In this document: in pieces, positions 11,220 to 22,829 of the stretch
How positions within the stretch are numbered: the first letter of the stretch is position 1
How the letters are laid out: each line of letters opens with the position of its first letter
NCBI GenBank assembly: GCA_930367215.1
Contig: OV884056.1
Location: 39,742,308-39,806,307, forward strand
Direction of reading: 5' to 3'
Origin: Pollenia angustigena
Taxonomy: Eukaryota; Arthropoda; Insecta; Diptera; Polleniidae
DNA length: 64,000 nucleotides
Notes under the pieces: model-generated
The model's database searches: none
The model's input: the letters and a program-made list of their open reading frames with translations, nothing else
Told to the model about the DNA's origin: nothing
Program-made: the position numbers and the translations under genes

Positions 11220-12008
11220 TAGAGCGACTCAAGTTGTATGGAAGCAAAATTCGTGCTCGACTTACCCTCCTAAAAATTAACCTTGGACTTTTTTAAGATG
11301 ACATTTTAAATATTTCGGCTTCAGGGTTGACCTCTCGTGAGCTGTACCAGTTTGAAAAAGGGTATATTTTTGCATGTTGTGTTACTTTAAGAATCTGTTT
11401 CCTTACCAAAATATACAAGTTGGGTATCGTAAGAAAGGTTTTTTAAGGCCCGTCTAACTGTGTATAAAATTTGTCCAAGGACGATCATCCATGTCCTTCT
11501 TTTAAGGATTTTCTGTAAAAAAAAAGGTTTTTGAATGTTTTGTTCAGGGTTGTTTGCAATAAAAATACCAAATTAACATATTTTAATCTTTAGGCGATTT
11601 AATTAAATACGTGTCTCAGCTTTTTTTGAAATTCGTCCTAGTTCACGTTTTGACAAAAATGCAATGGGCTGGTAACCCTTCGTTTTAAATAGGGCAATAT
11701 GGGCATCAAATTGTATCTTTTGCCAAGTATATCATCTTTGTATGTAAATAATTTAGATTTGTGCAAATTATATGCATTTTACACGGTGCTCTGGAATATA
11801 TATAAATGCAATTTTGTAGTAACTCTAATATGATAGCGGATTTAGTTTCTAGATCATGTATGGATGAAAATAGGACTAAAAAAAGAAAAAAAGAAATGAT
11901 CCACGACTTTTTGGCGGCATATTTTTTTCGCAAATTAAAAAAAAATTCAGGTCGTGGATCATTTCTTTTATTCTTTCTTTAGTCCTATTTTCATCCATAC
12001 ATGATCTA
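11220..12008. mobile_element. hAT-type non-autonomous element, 3'-damaged copy
   Basis: It starts with the terminal repeat TAGAGCGACTCA at 11220 and follows the intact copy at 22830-23528 collinearly to about 11910. The right terminal repeat is absent. In its place 11850-11910 is followed, after a 40-bp spacer, by its own inverted copy (11950-12008, from GTCGTGGATCATTTC to ACATGATCT). The element therefore ends in a 60-bp hairpin. No coding sequence. Confidence 0.7.
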
Positions 12009-12012
12009 ATAT

Positions 12013-14779
12013 ACACAGAGAAAACAGATTCGTGATCACAACCGAATTTGGCGCCAATCGAATTTCGTCGGTTGCATGTACTATCACACAATTCGGTTAC
12101 AATTACTGAAAATTTGGTTGCTTGGCATAATATTTTTGATAGCAACATTTGAATTTTAGTACACAATCAGTCATAACAACAGAAATTGTTAGTTGTAAGT
12201 ATGATTATTAGAAACAAAATTGTGCTTATACCCGAATAAATGATAGGTGCAACTGAATTAACACATAATTGGTGTTCATAACAAGAGATTTGATTGTCGT
12301 TATCAATATATTTTTTTAACCGGTTACATGAACCATTTTCCCGATTTATTAGATAGAAAGTCAAAATTATTCCCATAATCTCCATTTTTTGTTAAAACTA
12401 TTTATTTATTAATATTTTTATGTATACATAGTTAACAAATTATTTAATTTTATTCAAACACCTACATGCAGCTTTCCACATCATCCAACGGATTTCCAGC
12501 TTATACCTTAATGTACCAACAAAAGCAATCTTTGGCTTCAATGTCGTCTTGTTCTAGTGTCTGAAGTTAAACAGAATAATTAACATGTGGTTTTTACAAT
12601 ACGAACAGTGATTGAAGCTGTAAATTAATATGAAAATCACTAAAAAAAAAACAGCGATTTTCATCTAATGTACTTATAACATATTTGTTTGACCAATGTA
12701 CACGCGGAGCAAAATATAAACAATATGTACATGTAGGTCTAAGATATTGCCCAGATAGCATAAGATGTTTGTAAGACGATTGTCTAACTCCTCAAAGAAT
12801 CTTCTGATGATCAAAATTTTTTATTTATTCGTTTTTTATACATTTTTTGACACGCTTGTCTTTTAAACTTGGAATGAACCTTTTGCGGATCTCCTTATGA
12901 GTCATATAACAATTACTGAGCTACCTAAATAAGGGCGTTTTTAAAACATGAAAATTCACTTGTTAATACAATTTTATTTAAACAAGCCGACGTAAGGATC
13001 TGCCAAATAAGATTTTCCAACAGGATTGTTGTTGAATTCCTTATCTTAAGGTTTGTTTCATATAAATTGTATGAAAAAGAAGCTTGATGCTCTTGTTTAG
13101 GTGGCTCAGTTATATGTGTAAGCATTCTACAAGTTGTAAGGGAATTCCTCCAATAGTCTCATAAGATTCATTCATTCACTCATTAGAAAATCTTTACAGA
13201 AATCTCAAACGAATTCGCCTACGATCAATACACTGTGCAACAAAAAAACCAGCATCAATACTTGCAGCGCAAAATGAAACTAGAACATTATTAGAGCAAA
13301 TCTGCCAAAGGGTTTTGAAAAGTTAGCTTTAGTTCCCGAAATATGGGCCTTTAAAGTTTTTGAATTTTTTGAATAGGCGTTTGGTATAAGTCAAAAAAAA
13401 TATACTTAATGTACTTCTGAGCTAAAAAATAATTTCAGATGTCTTCAGTAAAATCGTATTGCGATTCTTTTCTTTGGATATATTAATTCTCTATAACTCA
13501 TTTTAAGGGGTAATTTTTGCCCTTTTTTTAACTTCCCAACAAAAGTATTCTAAAACGGCACTTTAGAGGGTTAAAATGTTCCACGAATATTTTTTGCATC
13601 AAATTTTAAGACAAAAAGTTCATGCACTTTATGTAAAATGGGTTTTCAAAAATTCAAAAATTTCAAGGCCAGGAATTTCGAAAACCCGTTTTACATACAT
13701 TGCACGATGTTTTGTTCTTAGAAGACCCCTAGTAAAATTTGATGCAGAAAATATTCGTGGAACTTTTTAAACCTCTAAAGTGTCGTTTTAGTATACTTTT
13801 GTTGGGAAGTTAAAAAAGGACAAAAATTACTCCTTAAAATGAGTGTTAGAGGGATAATATATTCTAAGAAAAGAAGACATTTGAAATTATTTTTTAGCTC
13901 AAGTACATTCTAGTTTCATTTAGCGATGCAAGTGTTGAGGCTGGCGGCAATGTCCCAAATTTTTTTGCACTGTGATAAAAGCGTCTTTCGCTGTGTTGTA
14001 GAAGTATCTCGCAGAGGAATCAGCTTATGTAAAAGTTTCTCCCGTGCGAGGAATCTTTTACGATTAAAAATTGCGCTCGTCGACGATGAATGCTCTTCAT
14101 GAGATTCCCATTTGATTCTTTTGATTGAAAATGCTAGGTGGGTACATATATGTGTGTATTTGTAAGAAATATAATACATACACACATATGTACGTGGAAA
14201 TGTACATAATTATAAAAATACGTAAATAACTTACCCCTATTTATTAAGTTTTCGCACATTTTCAATTTTTTAACACAAACTTGTTTATTTTAATATAAAA
14301 TTAAAATTATTTTATTCTATTTAATGTTTTGACAGAAAATTTAGTAAACAATTGGGACATATAACTTTTTTTTTGGTTGTGAATACCAAATAATTATATT
14401 TTCAGTTGTTGTAATCGAATTGAAACTATAATAGCAATCGATTATTAGCTGCAATAAATGAATTAACATTTATATTACAAAATTTATTGACGAAATCAAA
14501 TTATTAATTGCAAAGACCAATATTCAGTATTGCCCTGTATTAAATTCGGTTGTGATTATAACCATTTGTACTAATTTTTAAAACTAAATTAAATTAGTTA
14601 TCATAACTAATAAAAGAATTGAAGGAATCATATTTCAGTTAGCATAACGTTTTAATGATCAAGAGAATTAAAAATCAGTTAGAACTATACATTTTTAATA
14701 GTTGCAATAGTAAATTGTATTTCTTGATCAATATTTTATTACTGCAACCGTTTTCCAACCAATTTGTTTTCTGTGTGTA
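12013..14779. mobile_element. Composite TIR element, ACACAGAGAAAA ends
   Basis: It begins ACACAGAGAAAACAGATT directly after the hAT hairpin and ends TTTGTTTTCTGTGTGTA directly before the next element at 14788. Both ends are rich in reiterated words such as CCGAATT, GGTTGTGATTATAACC and CAATTCGGTT on both strands, while the middle is unrelated and holds the fold-back at 13231-13974. No transposase frame is present. The outer boundaries rest on the short complementary ends only, with no clean target duplication. Confidence 0.45.
13231..13974. mobile_element. Long fold-back element, CACTGTGCAA ends
   Basis: Left CACTGTGCAACAAAAAAACC and right TTTTTTTGCACTGTG are inverted, and inverted similarity continues almost to the centre near 13,655: GCGCAAAATGAAACTAGAAC pairs with CTAGTTTCATTTAGCGATGC, and CAACAAAAGTATTCTAAAAC pairs with the TTTTAGTATACTTTTGTTG block. 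The whole element is one ~370-bp-armed imperfect hairpin. The open frame at 13576-13770 spans the palindrome centre and is not a gene. It lies inside the 12013-14779 element. Confidence 0.65.
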
Positions 14780-15374
14780 CTTATATATTAGGGCGGGTCG
14801 ATTTATTTTTCTACAATTTCCCTATGATTTCCGTATTCTATGGGTTATTCCATGAAAATTTGCCAAAAGAACCATACCTCTATCGTTAAAATCGAGTCCC
14901 CTACTTTTTGTTGGTAGATTTTTTCCCAAATTGACGTTCGTATGAAATATTACCTACACGTTCACATCCATAACTCAAAAACTATCGGTTCAAAAGTTAC
15001 GGGCATTTTTGTCCAAATTTTGGAGCATTTTTCCATTTTTTTCATGATTTTGTCCAAGAATATTACTTTCATGGCCATTTTTTTGGCTCAATTTTTTTGA
15101 CTTACGAAGCTTACGAACCTTACGTTACGACTGGACTGATTTCCGCTTTACATTATTGGCATATTTTTTCACAGGGTGCACACCCTGTGTTATGTTTGTT
15201 TATTTCTTTTTGTATTTAGTTTCTTTATAGACTTCTTTATTTTTGTTTGTTATTTTTGTTTGTTTATAATATTCCAGTGTATGCTAGTTTTGTTTGAGCG
15301 TCATTTCAGTGAAGTGTTACTTGAAATAACTAACAAATAATCAAACTATTTTGAAATTTAGAAAAGATTTTAAG

Positions 15375-15453
15375 GTAAGTGTAAAAACATTGCTAACTAT
15401 TATAGTTAATAGTTATATTATTATTCTATGAAATACATATTTAATTCTTTTAG
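15375..15453 (+). promoter_or_regulatory. Predicted 79-bp 5'-UTR intron of the long-TIR element gene
   Basis: Donor AAG|GTAAGT at 15375 and acceptor TTCTTTTAG|TGACGG ending at 15453 are both near consensus for fly introns. Removing it leaves 15 bases of leader before the ATG at 15469. This is inference from splice consensus only. Confidence 0.45.
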
Positions 15454-15468
15454 TGACGGATTAAAAAA

Positions 15469-15954
15469 ATGGATTCAGAGCCTGGTTCATCGCAAAATCC
15501 AACAGATACCCAACGCAGTAGTTTGCAACATTTGGTCTCTCATGATGTTTTTTCTTTTGGCGTGGCCTGTGAATTACCTGATATTAATCTGTCAACTAAA
15601 CGAGATATATTGAAGTACTATTTTTTCTTGGCCGAACGTTCAAAAGCCCAAAGCAAAATGTTTTTGTATAAAAGATTTACTCCCCAAGTAGCAGACAGAT
15701 TGTTAGAAATTTGGAATCAACTTAATATTGAACTTATACTCAAAGGTAGCATCATTAGAAAATTGAATAATTTGCTTGACGCATATAGTAATGCAGATAA
15801 ACAACGAGTAAAACGCGCAACAGAATTCAAAAAATTCGTAGAATCAACAAACCAATTACTCAACATTGGAAAATGTAAATGCAACTTGAAAGAAAACGAC
15901 TGCTCATGTGGATCTATCCCAGAAAACTTAAAAGATTTCATGCGCGATCAATGA
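15469..15954 (+). CDS. Unrecognised Cys-rich protein of the long-TIR element
   Basis: 161 codons from a true ATG in a good context (AAAAAAATGGA) to TGA. The protein starts with an acidic/polar tail (MDSEPGSSQNPTDTQ), continues as a predicted helical region (about 40-125: RDILKYYFFLAERSK, a Q/K-rich middle, LLDAYSNADKQRVKR), and ends with a compact Cys cluster, CKCNLKENDCSCG at 137-149, before PENLKDFMRDQ. I have an impression of similar CxC...CxCG proteins with a DFxxDQR motif in other insect genomes, but cannot name a family. Downstream sequence continues the protein in other frames (EHDSGSEETIPTTIPTIPVS at about 15977-16036, then 16147-16359), so the original product was longer and this copy is frameshifted near 15952. 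It is not a recognisable DDE transposase or polymerase. Confidence 0.55.
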   Translation: MDSEPGSSQNPTDTQRSSLQHLVSHDVFSFGVACELPDINLSTKRDILKYYFFLAERSKAQSKMFLYKRFTPQVADRLLEIWNQLNIELILKGSIIRKLNNLLDAYSNADKQRVKRATEFKKFVESTNQLLNIGKCKCNLKENDCSCGSIPENLKDFMRDQ

Positions 15955-16146
15955 CAGAATATAAACGATACCGGAACACGATAGTGGAAGTGAAGAGACG
16001 ATACCAACGACTATACCAACAATCCCAGTGAGCAACGATCCTACATACGAACCACATTATGACGAAATGGAAGTTGATGTGAGGGGAGGTTCAGAATTAG
16101 TTCTACCACCACAAACATACACTCCCAGATACAATACTCAAAACTA

Positions 16147-16359
16147 TTGGAGGGATATTTAAATTACGAAGTGCCAACGTTCGATGATCCACAAATTCCT
16201 TTACACATTCAAGGAACGGAAAGACATGTCCAATTGCTGGCTGCCACTGCTAAACGAGTTGCAGGAATGAATGTAGAAGGCGCTATGTTGAAAGCAAACA
16301 AGACTTTCAGAAAAAATAATGTTTTTTTCACATTTTGTCTTTTACTACACTCAAATTGA
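16147..16359 (+). pseudogene. Downstream remnant of the long-TIR element protein
   Basis: Open frame with no ATG start (first codon TTG). It encodes EGYLNYEVPTFDDPQIPLHI followed by a helical GTERHVQLLAATAKRVAG segment and ends in sequence encoding a hydrophobic tail, with AATAAAA shortly after near 16428. Together with the intervening 15975-16146 fragment (acidic, Pro/Thr rich) it looks like the C-terminal part of the protein starting at 15469, separated by frameshifts. No function assigned. Confidence 0.4.
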
Positions 16360-16839
16360 ATATTTTTTTTGATAATAGGTTGATAGATACTTTATTATCT
16401 CTTAATTTGAATTTTTGTAGAAAAAAAAATAAAAAGGGGAAAAAAATCAAAAAGTTGGTTTTATGTGTTATTTTGTTTTAGCAATATCGCATGAATTAAT
16501 CAACCGAATTCGATCAATTTGGGCTTAAACTCTTCGTTTTGAATTGTAAATTGAATTAAATAATGGATTGAGCCAAAAAAATGGCCATGAAAGTAATATT
16601 CTTGGACAAAATCATGAATAAAAATGGAAAAATGGTCCAAAATTTGGACAAAAATGCCCGTAACTTTTGAACTTTTTACCAACAAAAAGTAGGGGACTCG
16701 ATTTTAACGATAGAGGTATGGTTCCTTCGGCAAATTTTCATGGAATAACCTATAGAATACGGAAATCATAGGGAAATTGGTGAATTTTTTCACTCCCTAC
16801 AAATCGACCCGCCCTAATATATATATATATAAATGGGAT

Positions 16840-16925
16840 AACGAACTATGGCGCTACATCAAAGTAGACAGACATTGCATATGTGTGAAAAACCCTACAC
16901 AAGGGTGACTAACGTAAGTTTTTTG
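16840..16925 (-). repeat. Fragment of the 63.6-kb repeat family
   Basis: CTATGGCGCTACATCAAAGT through GACATTGCATATGTGTG to GGGTGACTAACGTAAGTT is the inverted counterpart of 63,540-63,615. It is truncated against the long-TIR element's flank. Confidence 0.55.
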
Positions 16926-17727
16926 AGGGTTGAGTTGTCATTAATCCAATGAACAGTTTTAACGAAATTACAAAACTTAATTTCATAGTTTTGTAATGAA
17001 ATGGCTTAAATAAATTTTTAAAATTGTATTGTTCTTTTTTGACCTTTGGAGTTTTAAATAAAAAAAATTAGTCAAGCTCGAGGCCAGTATAAATAAAATG
17101 TTTCATACGATTTTAAAAAAATTTATAAAATTAATTTATAAGATTTATTAAGCACACTTTTTCCGTGCATTAAATCTGTTATACCCATACCCATTGCCAT
17201 AAAAAATACAAGCATTTTGATTTTGTTTTCTTTAATTATAACTATTTTTATTATTATTATTATTTTTTTTTATTATAATTATTTAAATCAAATGTTATAT
17301 TTATATATTGGTTTTCGTGGTTTTTTATGTTTATGTAAGTACACATTACATAGAATTTAATCAGATTTGTTGTTCTTTGCTTTTTTTTTTTTTTTGTTCT
17401 ATGTATTTTAGTTTAGTATGTATGTAGTAGTTTTGTATTGTTATCATTTTTTTTTTTTTTTATTGTAATTTTAATTATTTTAATTATTTATTTTATTTAC
17501 ATAGATATTGAATTACTATTGTAATTTATGTTTTATTCAATTTAAGTTTTAAATTTTTATTTATTAAGTTCTACTGTAGTATAATCATTATAATAATTCA
17601 ACACATACGCTCTTTAATGCACACACATACACACACACACACACACAAACAAACGTTAAGGTTCGTGGGGTAGGAGTTTTAAAAGGTCAGATTTATTAAA
17701 TAATATTATCATTGTATTTATAAATTT
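16926..17727. repeat. Low-complexity T-rich stretch with (CA)n microsatellite
   Basis: T-rich with runs of TTATT and homopolymer T (17381-17395, 17448-17461). A CA dinucleotide tract with interruptions runs at about 17620-17648. No gene. Confidence 0.6.
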
Positions 17728-18157
17728 CCCAGCGGGAAAAAGAAGGAGTACGGAGGCCTTCTAGAAGGCCTCTCTGTATGAAAAAAACTCAACTAAAAAG
17801 ATTAACATTATTGTTGTTATTTTGTATTTTAATATGCACCTACTTTGTTACTTTGTTTTTATAACGGGATCTGAATTCTTTCGCTTTGGCGAAAAAAACA
17901 AAATAAAAAATTTTACTCTTTCTCTTTTCAACTACAACTAAAATGATTTACCACATATGTTTTGCTTTTGCTTGTGCAAAAAATAAAACCAAAAGTGTTA
18001 CTCCTTCTTTTCTCGCTTCTCATAGAAGCGAGTGTGGACGCCTTCTATGAGGCATTCTTTTGCAGTTACGTAAGAATTGTAATTAAATCAAAAAATTGTT
18101 TAAGCAGGCCTTTAAAAAGGCCTGAAGTAAGAAGGTCTTCTGAGTTTTCCCGCTGGG
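17728..18157. mobile_element. Hairpin-rich MITE, CCCAGCGGGAAAA ends
   Basis: Terminal inverted repeats are CCCAGCGGGAAAA and TTTTCCCGCTGGG. Inside are several GC-rich self-complementary blocks: a perfect 20-bp palindrome GAGGCCTTCTAGAAGGCCTC (17753-17772); TTCGC-TTTG-GCGAA near 17880; CTCGCTTCT-CAT-AGAAGCGAG (18012-18032); and CAGGCCTTT-AA-AAAGGCCTG (18105-18124). The two AGGCCT palindromes are related. An 83-codon frame crosses it but has no family and is not called. Confidence 0.65.
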
Positions 18158-19179
18158 TTTTTACTCGTACGAATGTGTATGTTTTTTTTGTGTATATGTG
18201 TATGTCTGTGTGATTGCACGTGTATAGTTATTTATTTATTTATTTTGAATTCGTATGAAGCTTAAAATTTAAATGCATTTCTTGGTTAATAATTTCTTTT
18301 TTTGTATTTAAATACATACTTAGAGATATTGTTTAAATTTCTTTGTTTATTTATTTATTTCGTCTTTAATCTTAAATGCATTTGTTTATTATTCATCATG
18401 CTTCCTTTTATTTTGCTTAAAATATTAATATTTGATAGTAATATTTTTGGTTTTATAATACATAGACAAATTGATTTATAACATAATTTACAGTTAGATT
18501 TAGATTTTATTAAAAAAATGTTTTTATTTGTTATAAAAATTGTTCTATTATTTTCTTTTGTTATTTAAGCTGTGTGGTTGATTTATAAAAATTATTAAAT
18601 ATTTATTTATAAAAACCTTGAACGAAACTAGAACGAAATTAAAGTTTAATTTGAGTTACGAAATGGATTATTTTGGTAGAAATCAAAATCTTAATTTTAA
18701 AAATGTATTTATCGTACACTAAATCTTAAACAGGCCCAACCCCAAAAAAAATTTAGGAGAGGCGGAAAACTGTCTTTATACATGTCTTTATATATGTTTT
18801 TGTGTTTTGTTATTCCAATTTCATAAACATTTGCATGTTAATTTAACATATCGAGCACTAATGGCAAAAATGATGTAACCAACAACATTTTAGATTTTTG
18901 TTTTTGATGAAAATTGATTATTTGTGATCATTTGCATCATCTCTAAAAATCTCATATCTCTGGAAAGTACCGTTACGAAATAAGAGCTAAAGCAATTTCA
19001 AACGAAACCCTAGACTTGAAGCAAAAATATTTAAATAAAACCTTCTCCTGTAAAATTTTATTTTTATTGGTTACATCATTTTTGCTATAAGGGCTCGATA
19101 TAGAAATTTTTGAAAATAAAAAAATACAAATTAACAAAGTAGTTTTCGTGGGAAAACAAAATTTTAGTTTGTTGTGCTT
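18158..19179. other. AT-rich spacer, no gene recognised
   Basis: T-rich on the plus strand with short TTTATTTATTT runs. It could be transcribed 3' flank of the minus-strand gene upstream, but nothing in the sequence decides this. Confidence 0.35.
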
Positions 19180-19262
19180 AATTCCCAATTTTGAACAATT
19201 AATTTCAGTGTTTTTATCAGCAATAAAAATTGGGAATTAAGCACGACAAACCAAATCTTGTA
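19180..19262. repeat. Small palindrome, GGGAATTAAGCACGACAAAC family
   Basis: TTGTGCTTAATTCCCAATTT and AAATTGGGAATTAAGCACGA are inverted across a 40-bp loop. The right arm matches the end of the repeat at 6107-6312 and 57029-57060. Confidence 0.55.
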
Positions 19263-19924
19263 AATACAAATTAACTTTTTAAATTTGTTTACTCTTTTTT
19301 CTTGAAAAAAAAAACCAGATATAACTCCGGTTATAAAGAACTTCGCCTATAACGAACTTATCCAGTACTGCGGAGTTCAGCGTGGCTTTCTATCTGGTAT
19401 TGTAAATTATCAATTTTTTTGACCCAATTACACTTATTACATAACGAATTTGAACTTTTTTTTGTGCGGTCTTTAATTTGATTGCAAACTTTTACTAACC
19501 CATTAGATGTCACTGAACTCAAATGAGTACGGCTACCATTTTACAAGATTTCAAGCAAAAACAAACATTTGTTTATCGTTGTACTCTTATTTAAGTTTAC
19601 AACAATAATACCAAAAGTAGCTTAAAAAGAATTTGTGTTTCTTTTTTATTTTTGGGTATTAAAGATTAAGTCTGATTTGTTTCACGAAAACAGTGTGAAG
19701 GCATGAACACTATTTTGATAATATTGAAAACAATATTGATTTTTTTTTTGATAATTTTTAATTTTTATAATTAAAAAATTAATCAGTATAACTCACATAC
19801 AAAAACAAATTGCTTACATAAAAAAATAATAAAAGTATAACAGTATAAAGTTGTCTGTACTCGTTTGAGTACACTGACAACATGCATAGGTAAAAATTAA
19901 GTTTTTTTTTTTAGATATTAACTA

Positions 19925-20365
19925 TGAGTGGAGTACATTGTACGGCCCAAAAGTGATCAAAAGCCTTCAAAAAGCTGTCGATAGCATATCATGTGATGAA
20001 TAAGGAGGTGTTTAAGAACATATAACGATTTCAAGCCAACCAAAAAACAAACCTGGTGCTATTGAAGTTTTCGTAAATCTTGCAATGATTGACGACGACG
20101 TCAGTGACGATAGTGATGATGAACCGTTGGCACCAAAGAAAGCTCGGCAAGACTTCGCAAAGCAAATAAATCCTATTTGGAAATGCTTTCCATCGCCGAG
20201 CTCAACCCCTCAGCAGAACTCTGAAGTTTGGGAAAGATTAAATGGTGTACGTGAAGAAATATTTTAAAAATCTTTGATGACATTGTCTTTGACCTTATAA
20301 CCTCCAGTTCTTGAAGTCGAATCGACCTGGCTTTCTTCGAATGAAATTCTAAGCATGGCCAAAAC
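19925..20365 (+). pseudogene. Possible transposase N-terminal remnant (piggyBac-like?)
   Basis: A possible start ATGAGTGGAGTACATTGTAC at 19924 is followed by broken frames. The clearest piece, 20085-20267, begins with an acidic stretch DDDVSDDSDDE and a basic APKKAR patch. After a frameshift it is followed by KIFDDIVFDLITSSS-like sequence near 20262-20312. An acidic N terminus followed by an F-DD-I-T block resembles piggyBac-type transposases, but no TTAA termini are recognisable. Low-confidence identity. Confidence 0.28.
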
Positions 20366-20432
20366 ATTCCTAAACATTAGTCAATGGTAAAACATTTTCT
20401 CCATTTTTCTCTATGTTTTTTTGTGGTATACC

Positions 20433-21008
20433 GTTATGTTCAAAATTAAGGCACTTTCACTACATATATTAGAATTACTTGAAAACGGTTGACCATACTC
20501 AGTAAAGAAAAAAAATCCGAAAATCGGCAACAATATAATCTTTAAGTTTTTAAATTTGCCCAGTAGTTTCAGAGAAAAAAAATTTAAAAAAAAATATATA
20601 AATTTTTTGTTCTTAAAAAATGCATTCAAATAAAAATGCGCCAAAAATTACAGTATTGGACCATATTTACATTATGCAATTAACGCCGCAACTTTCGCAT
20701 GCACCTTTGTGTTTGTTTGCAAGAGGTGTAGGGAAGAAAACGGGGTTGAAAAAATGATTGAAAAAAATGTAAATGTAAATGTGAAAAGAGTTTCGTAGAA
20801 ACTACTTTAAAAGAAAATATAAAAAAAACTCGGCGTTAATAGCATTGAACTAAATGCGGTCCAAAACATTTAGTTTAACATATATCGATTGAAATGAGGT
20901 TTATTCTATTGTTATCGGTGCACACCTTTTGATTTTATTCCCAAGTTACTGAGGAAACTGAATTTCGATAGAAATATCGAGTGAAAATGCCTTAATTTTG
21001 GACATAAC
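20433..21008. mobile_element. TIR element, GTTATGTTCAAAATTAAGGC ends
   Basis: The 28-bp ends (20433-20460 and 20981-21008) are inverted with three mismatches. A second nested inverted pair, CAATTAACGCCGC (about 20680) and CGGCGTTAATAGC (20831), lies inside. No transposase frame. The minus-strand frame at 20411-20644 is an AT-rich chance ORF. Confidence 0.6.
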
Positions 21009-22821
21009 AATATATCTCGAAAAGTAGAGCTGATGGAGAAAAATGGAGCTTAGATTAAAAGTCAGCGACCTCAAATTAGTAAAAAGACCGCAAAATGACT
21101 GTTCCGCAGTGTTATTAATCGAAATATTAATGAAATATTCGAAAATTATTTTATTTTATTTGTGGCATTGATCACAAGCATTTGTGAGTCTTACAACTTT
21201 TCTTGAATTAAGTCAAATTCAAATTTTTATAACGTATACTACAGATGGAAAGGATAGATGAAAAGGCAGTATCGAAGTGGATTTAATGATGTCCTTCTGT
21301 CGTTGTGTTTGAAATGGCTTTTCTGTAGACCCCAGATATGATTGGAACTATGTTGTTATATACATATATTTACATCACATATAGTACCAAAAATTTTCTT
21401 GTTAAAATTCTCCCAGACGGGTCTTTAAGTGACTTAGATATGGGAAAAAAACCACAACTGTCTCTAATTTTATACATAAAGTTCTTGTTGTTGTTTTTTT
21501 TTTCTGTATCTGCAGAACGTGCAAACATCTTGGTTGACAAAATTTGGGTGGGAGTGGAGAAGTGGGCTTGGAACAAAATCGATTTAACTATACGGTATTT
21601 ATATAAATTTATGTTCTTATAAGTTTTTTTTTTTATTAAATATGTAAACAAGAAAATACCTTTACCAGATTGCCGATTTATTGACAAAAAGTTTTTAAGA
21701 TTTTTTGATTTGACGATTTTTTTTTAAGCAATTTTATAACACCGAATCCACTTAAATTTTATATCACTGACAACCTACCATTAACAATGTTATGCTTTCG
21801 TATGTTTTTTACTATAAAATTACAGTAAAAATAACTATTAAAATTTTTACTGTCCTGATTGGAGGCGATTTTTCCCCAACTTCGTCTGGTAGCCCTATAT
21901 ATAAACACAAGTCACCTTTTTACAGGGCATTATCAACAATGTCGATTTTTACGGGGCGTAAAGTCCAATGCCTTATGCCATTAGTAAGGGCAAGTTTTTC
22001 AGAATAAAATAAGCCACCGTTTTAGAGAGCAAAGCATTCTTAAGAAACGAACACCAAACTGCATTTATTTAAATTAAATGTCAAATTTTTTTGTAGAGAA
22101 GAAAACAACATTTAAATACTATAACCGAAGAAAAATGATGATTTTATTGGAAAAAAAATGTTTATCCAATATAACTACGAAACTTAAAAAGAAAGAATTA
22201 AATACTTTTTCCTAATTGCCTGAAATATGTGGATTTTAGTTTGTGCAAGATGTAAAGTTGAAATTTGTAATCACTATTCAGCCAAAGTGTTATTATTTCT
22301 TCGTAAAAAAATTGTAAAAAAATTAGTGTGGCAATAAAGTTTGCCATTATTTTTTCGTTAGTGATCGTTTTCAATAATGTAAGAAATAATAATAGCGATT
22401 TTCAATATGTTGTAAAAAAAAAACTGCCATCGGCCGCCTACGAGATATTATTTTGCAGTTGAAAATACTTTAGCCCTAAACAGTCGTACTTTAAAGATAA
22501 ACATTCGTAAATTGTCGTGTGTAGCAAATCATAAACAGCTACAGCTATTATCTAGTATGAAATAATAAAAAAAATTAATAATAACAATAGTGTATGCTTT
22601 TTATTCACTTTTTTTCTTTGAAATTATATTCACAGTAACAACTAATTTAAACACCATACCTGCACTTACACTATTATAAATGTAAAATTTAAAACACGCA
22701 ATTATACGCTAATATTTCAATTGATCTTTTGACCCACTTTGTGGAAGTAGAATTTCACCAAATTTTGACCACATTTAGAATCAGTTATGTAGATTCTTAT
22801 TATGCAATAAAAAACTTAATG
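21009..22821. other. AT-rich spacer, no gene recognised
   Basis: Two overlapping opposite frames near 21338-21687 cross sequence with slightly higher complexity (GGGTGGGAGTGGAGAAGTGG), but neither shows a motif or splice context. Nothing else is supported. Confidence 0.35.
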
Positions 22822-22829
22822 GTGTACAT

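Larger units (their letters stand above)
14788..16817 (+). mobile_element. Long-TIR DNA element, TTAGGGCGGGTCGATTT ends, unclassified
   Basis: The 2030-bp element is bounded by TTAGGGCGGGTCGATTT and its complement, within TATATA flanks that fit a TA target. The inverted repeats are long: about 14788-15098 pairs with 16566-16817, sharing CCCTATGATTTCCGTATTCT, AAAATCGAGTCCCCTACTTT, AAAAGTTACGGGCATTTTTG and AAGAATATTACTTTCATGGC. The unique interior carries a spliced-looking gene (ORF 15469-15954) and a damaged downstream part of the same protein. I cannot place the superfamily from terminal repeats or protein motifs. Confidence 0.75.

Noticed and set aside
13576..13770. 64-codon frame as a gene
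   Set aside because: It lies across the centre of a large palindrome and reflects its self-complementarity.
15171..15192. CACAGGGTG/CACCCTGTG palindrome as an element end
   Set aside because: A short hairpin inside the long-TIR element near its promoter region; no partner terminus, so I do not call a separate insertion, though it might be regulatory.
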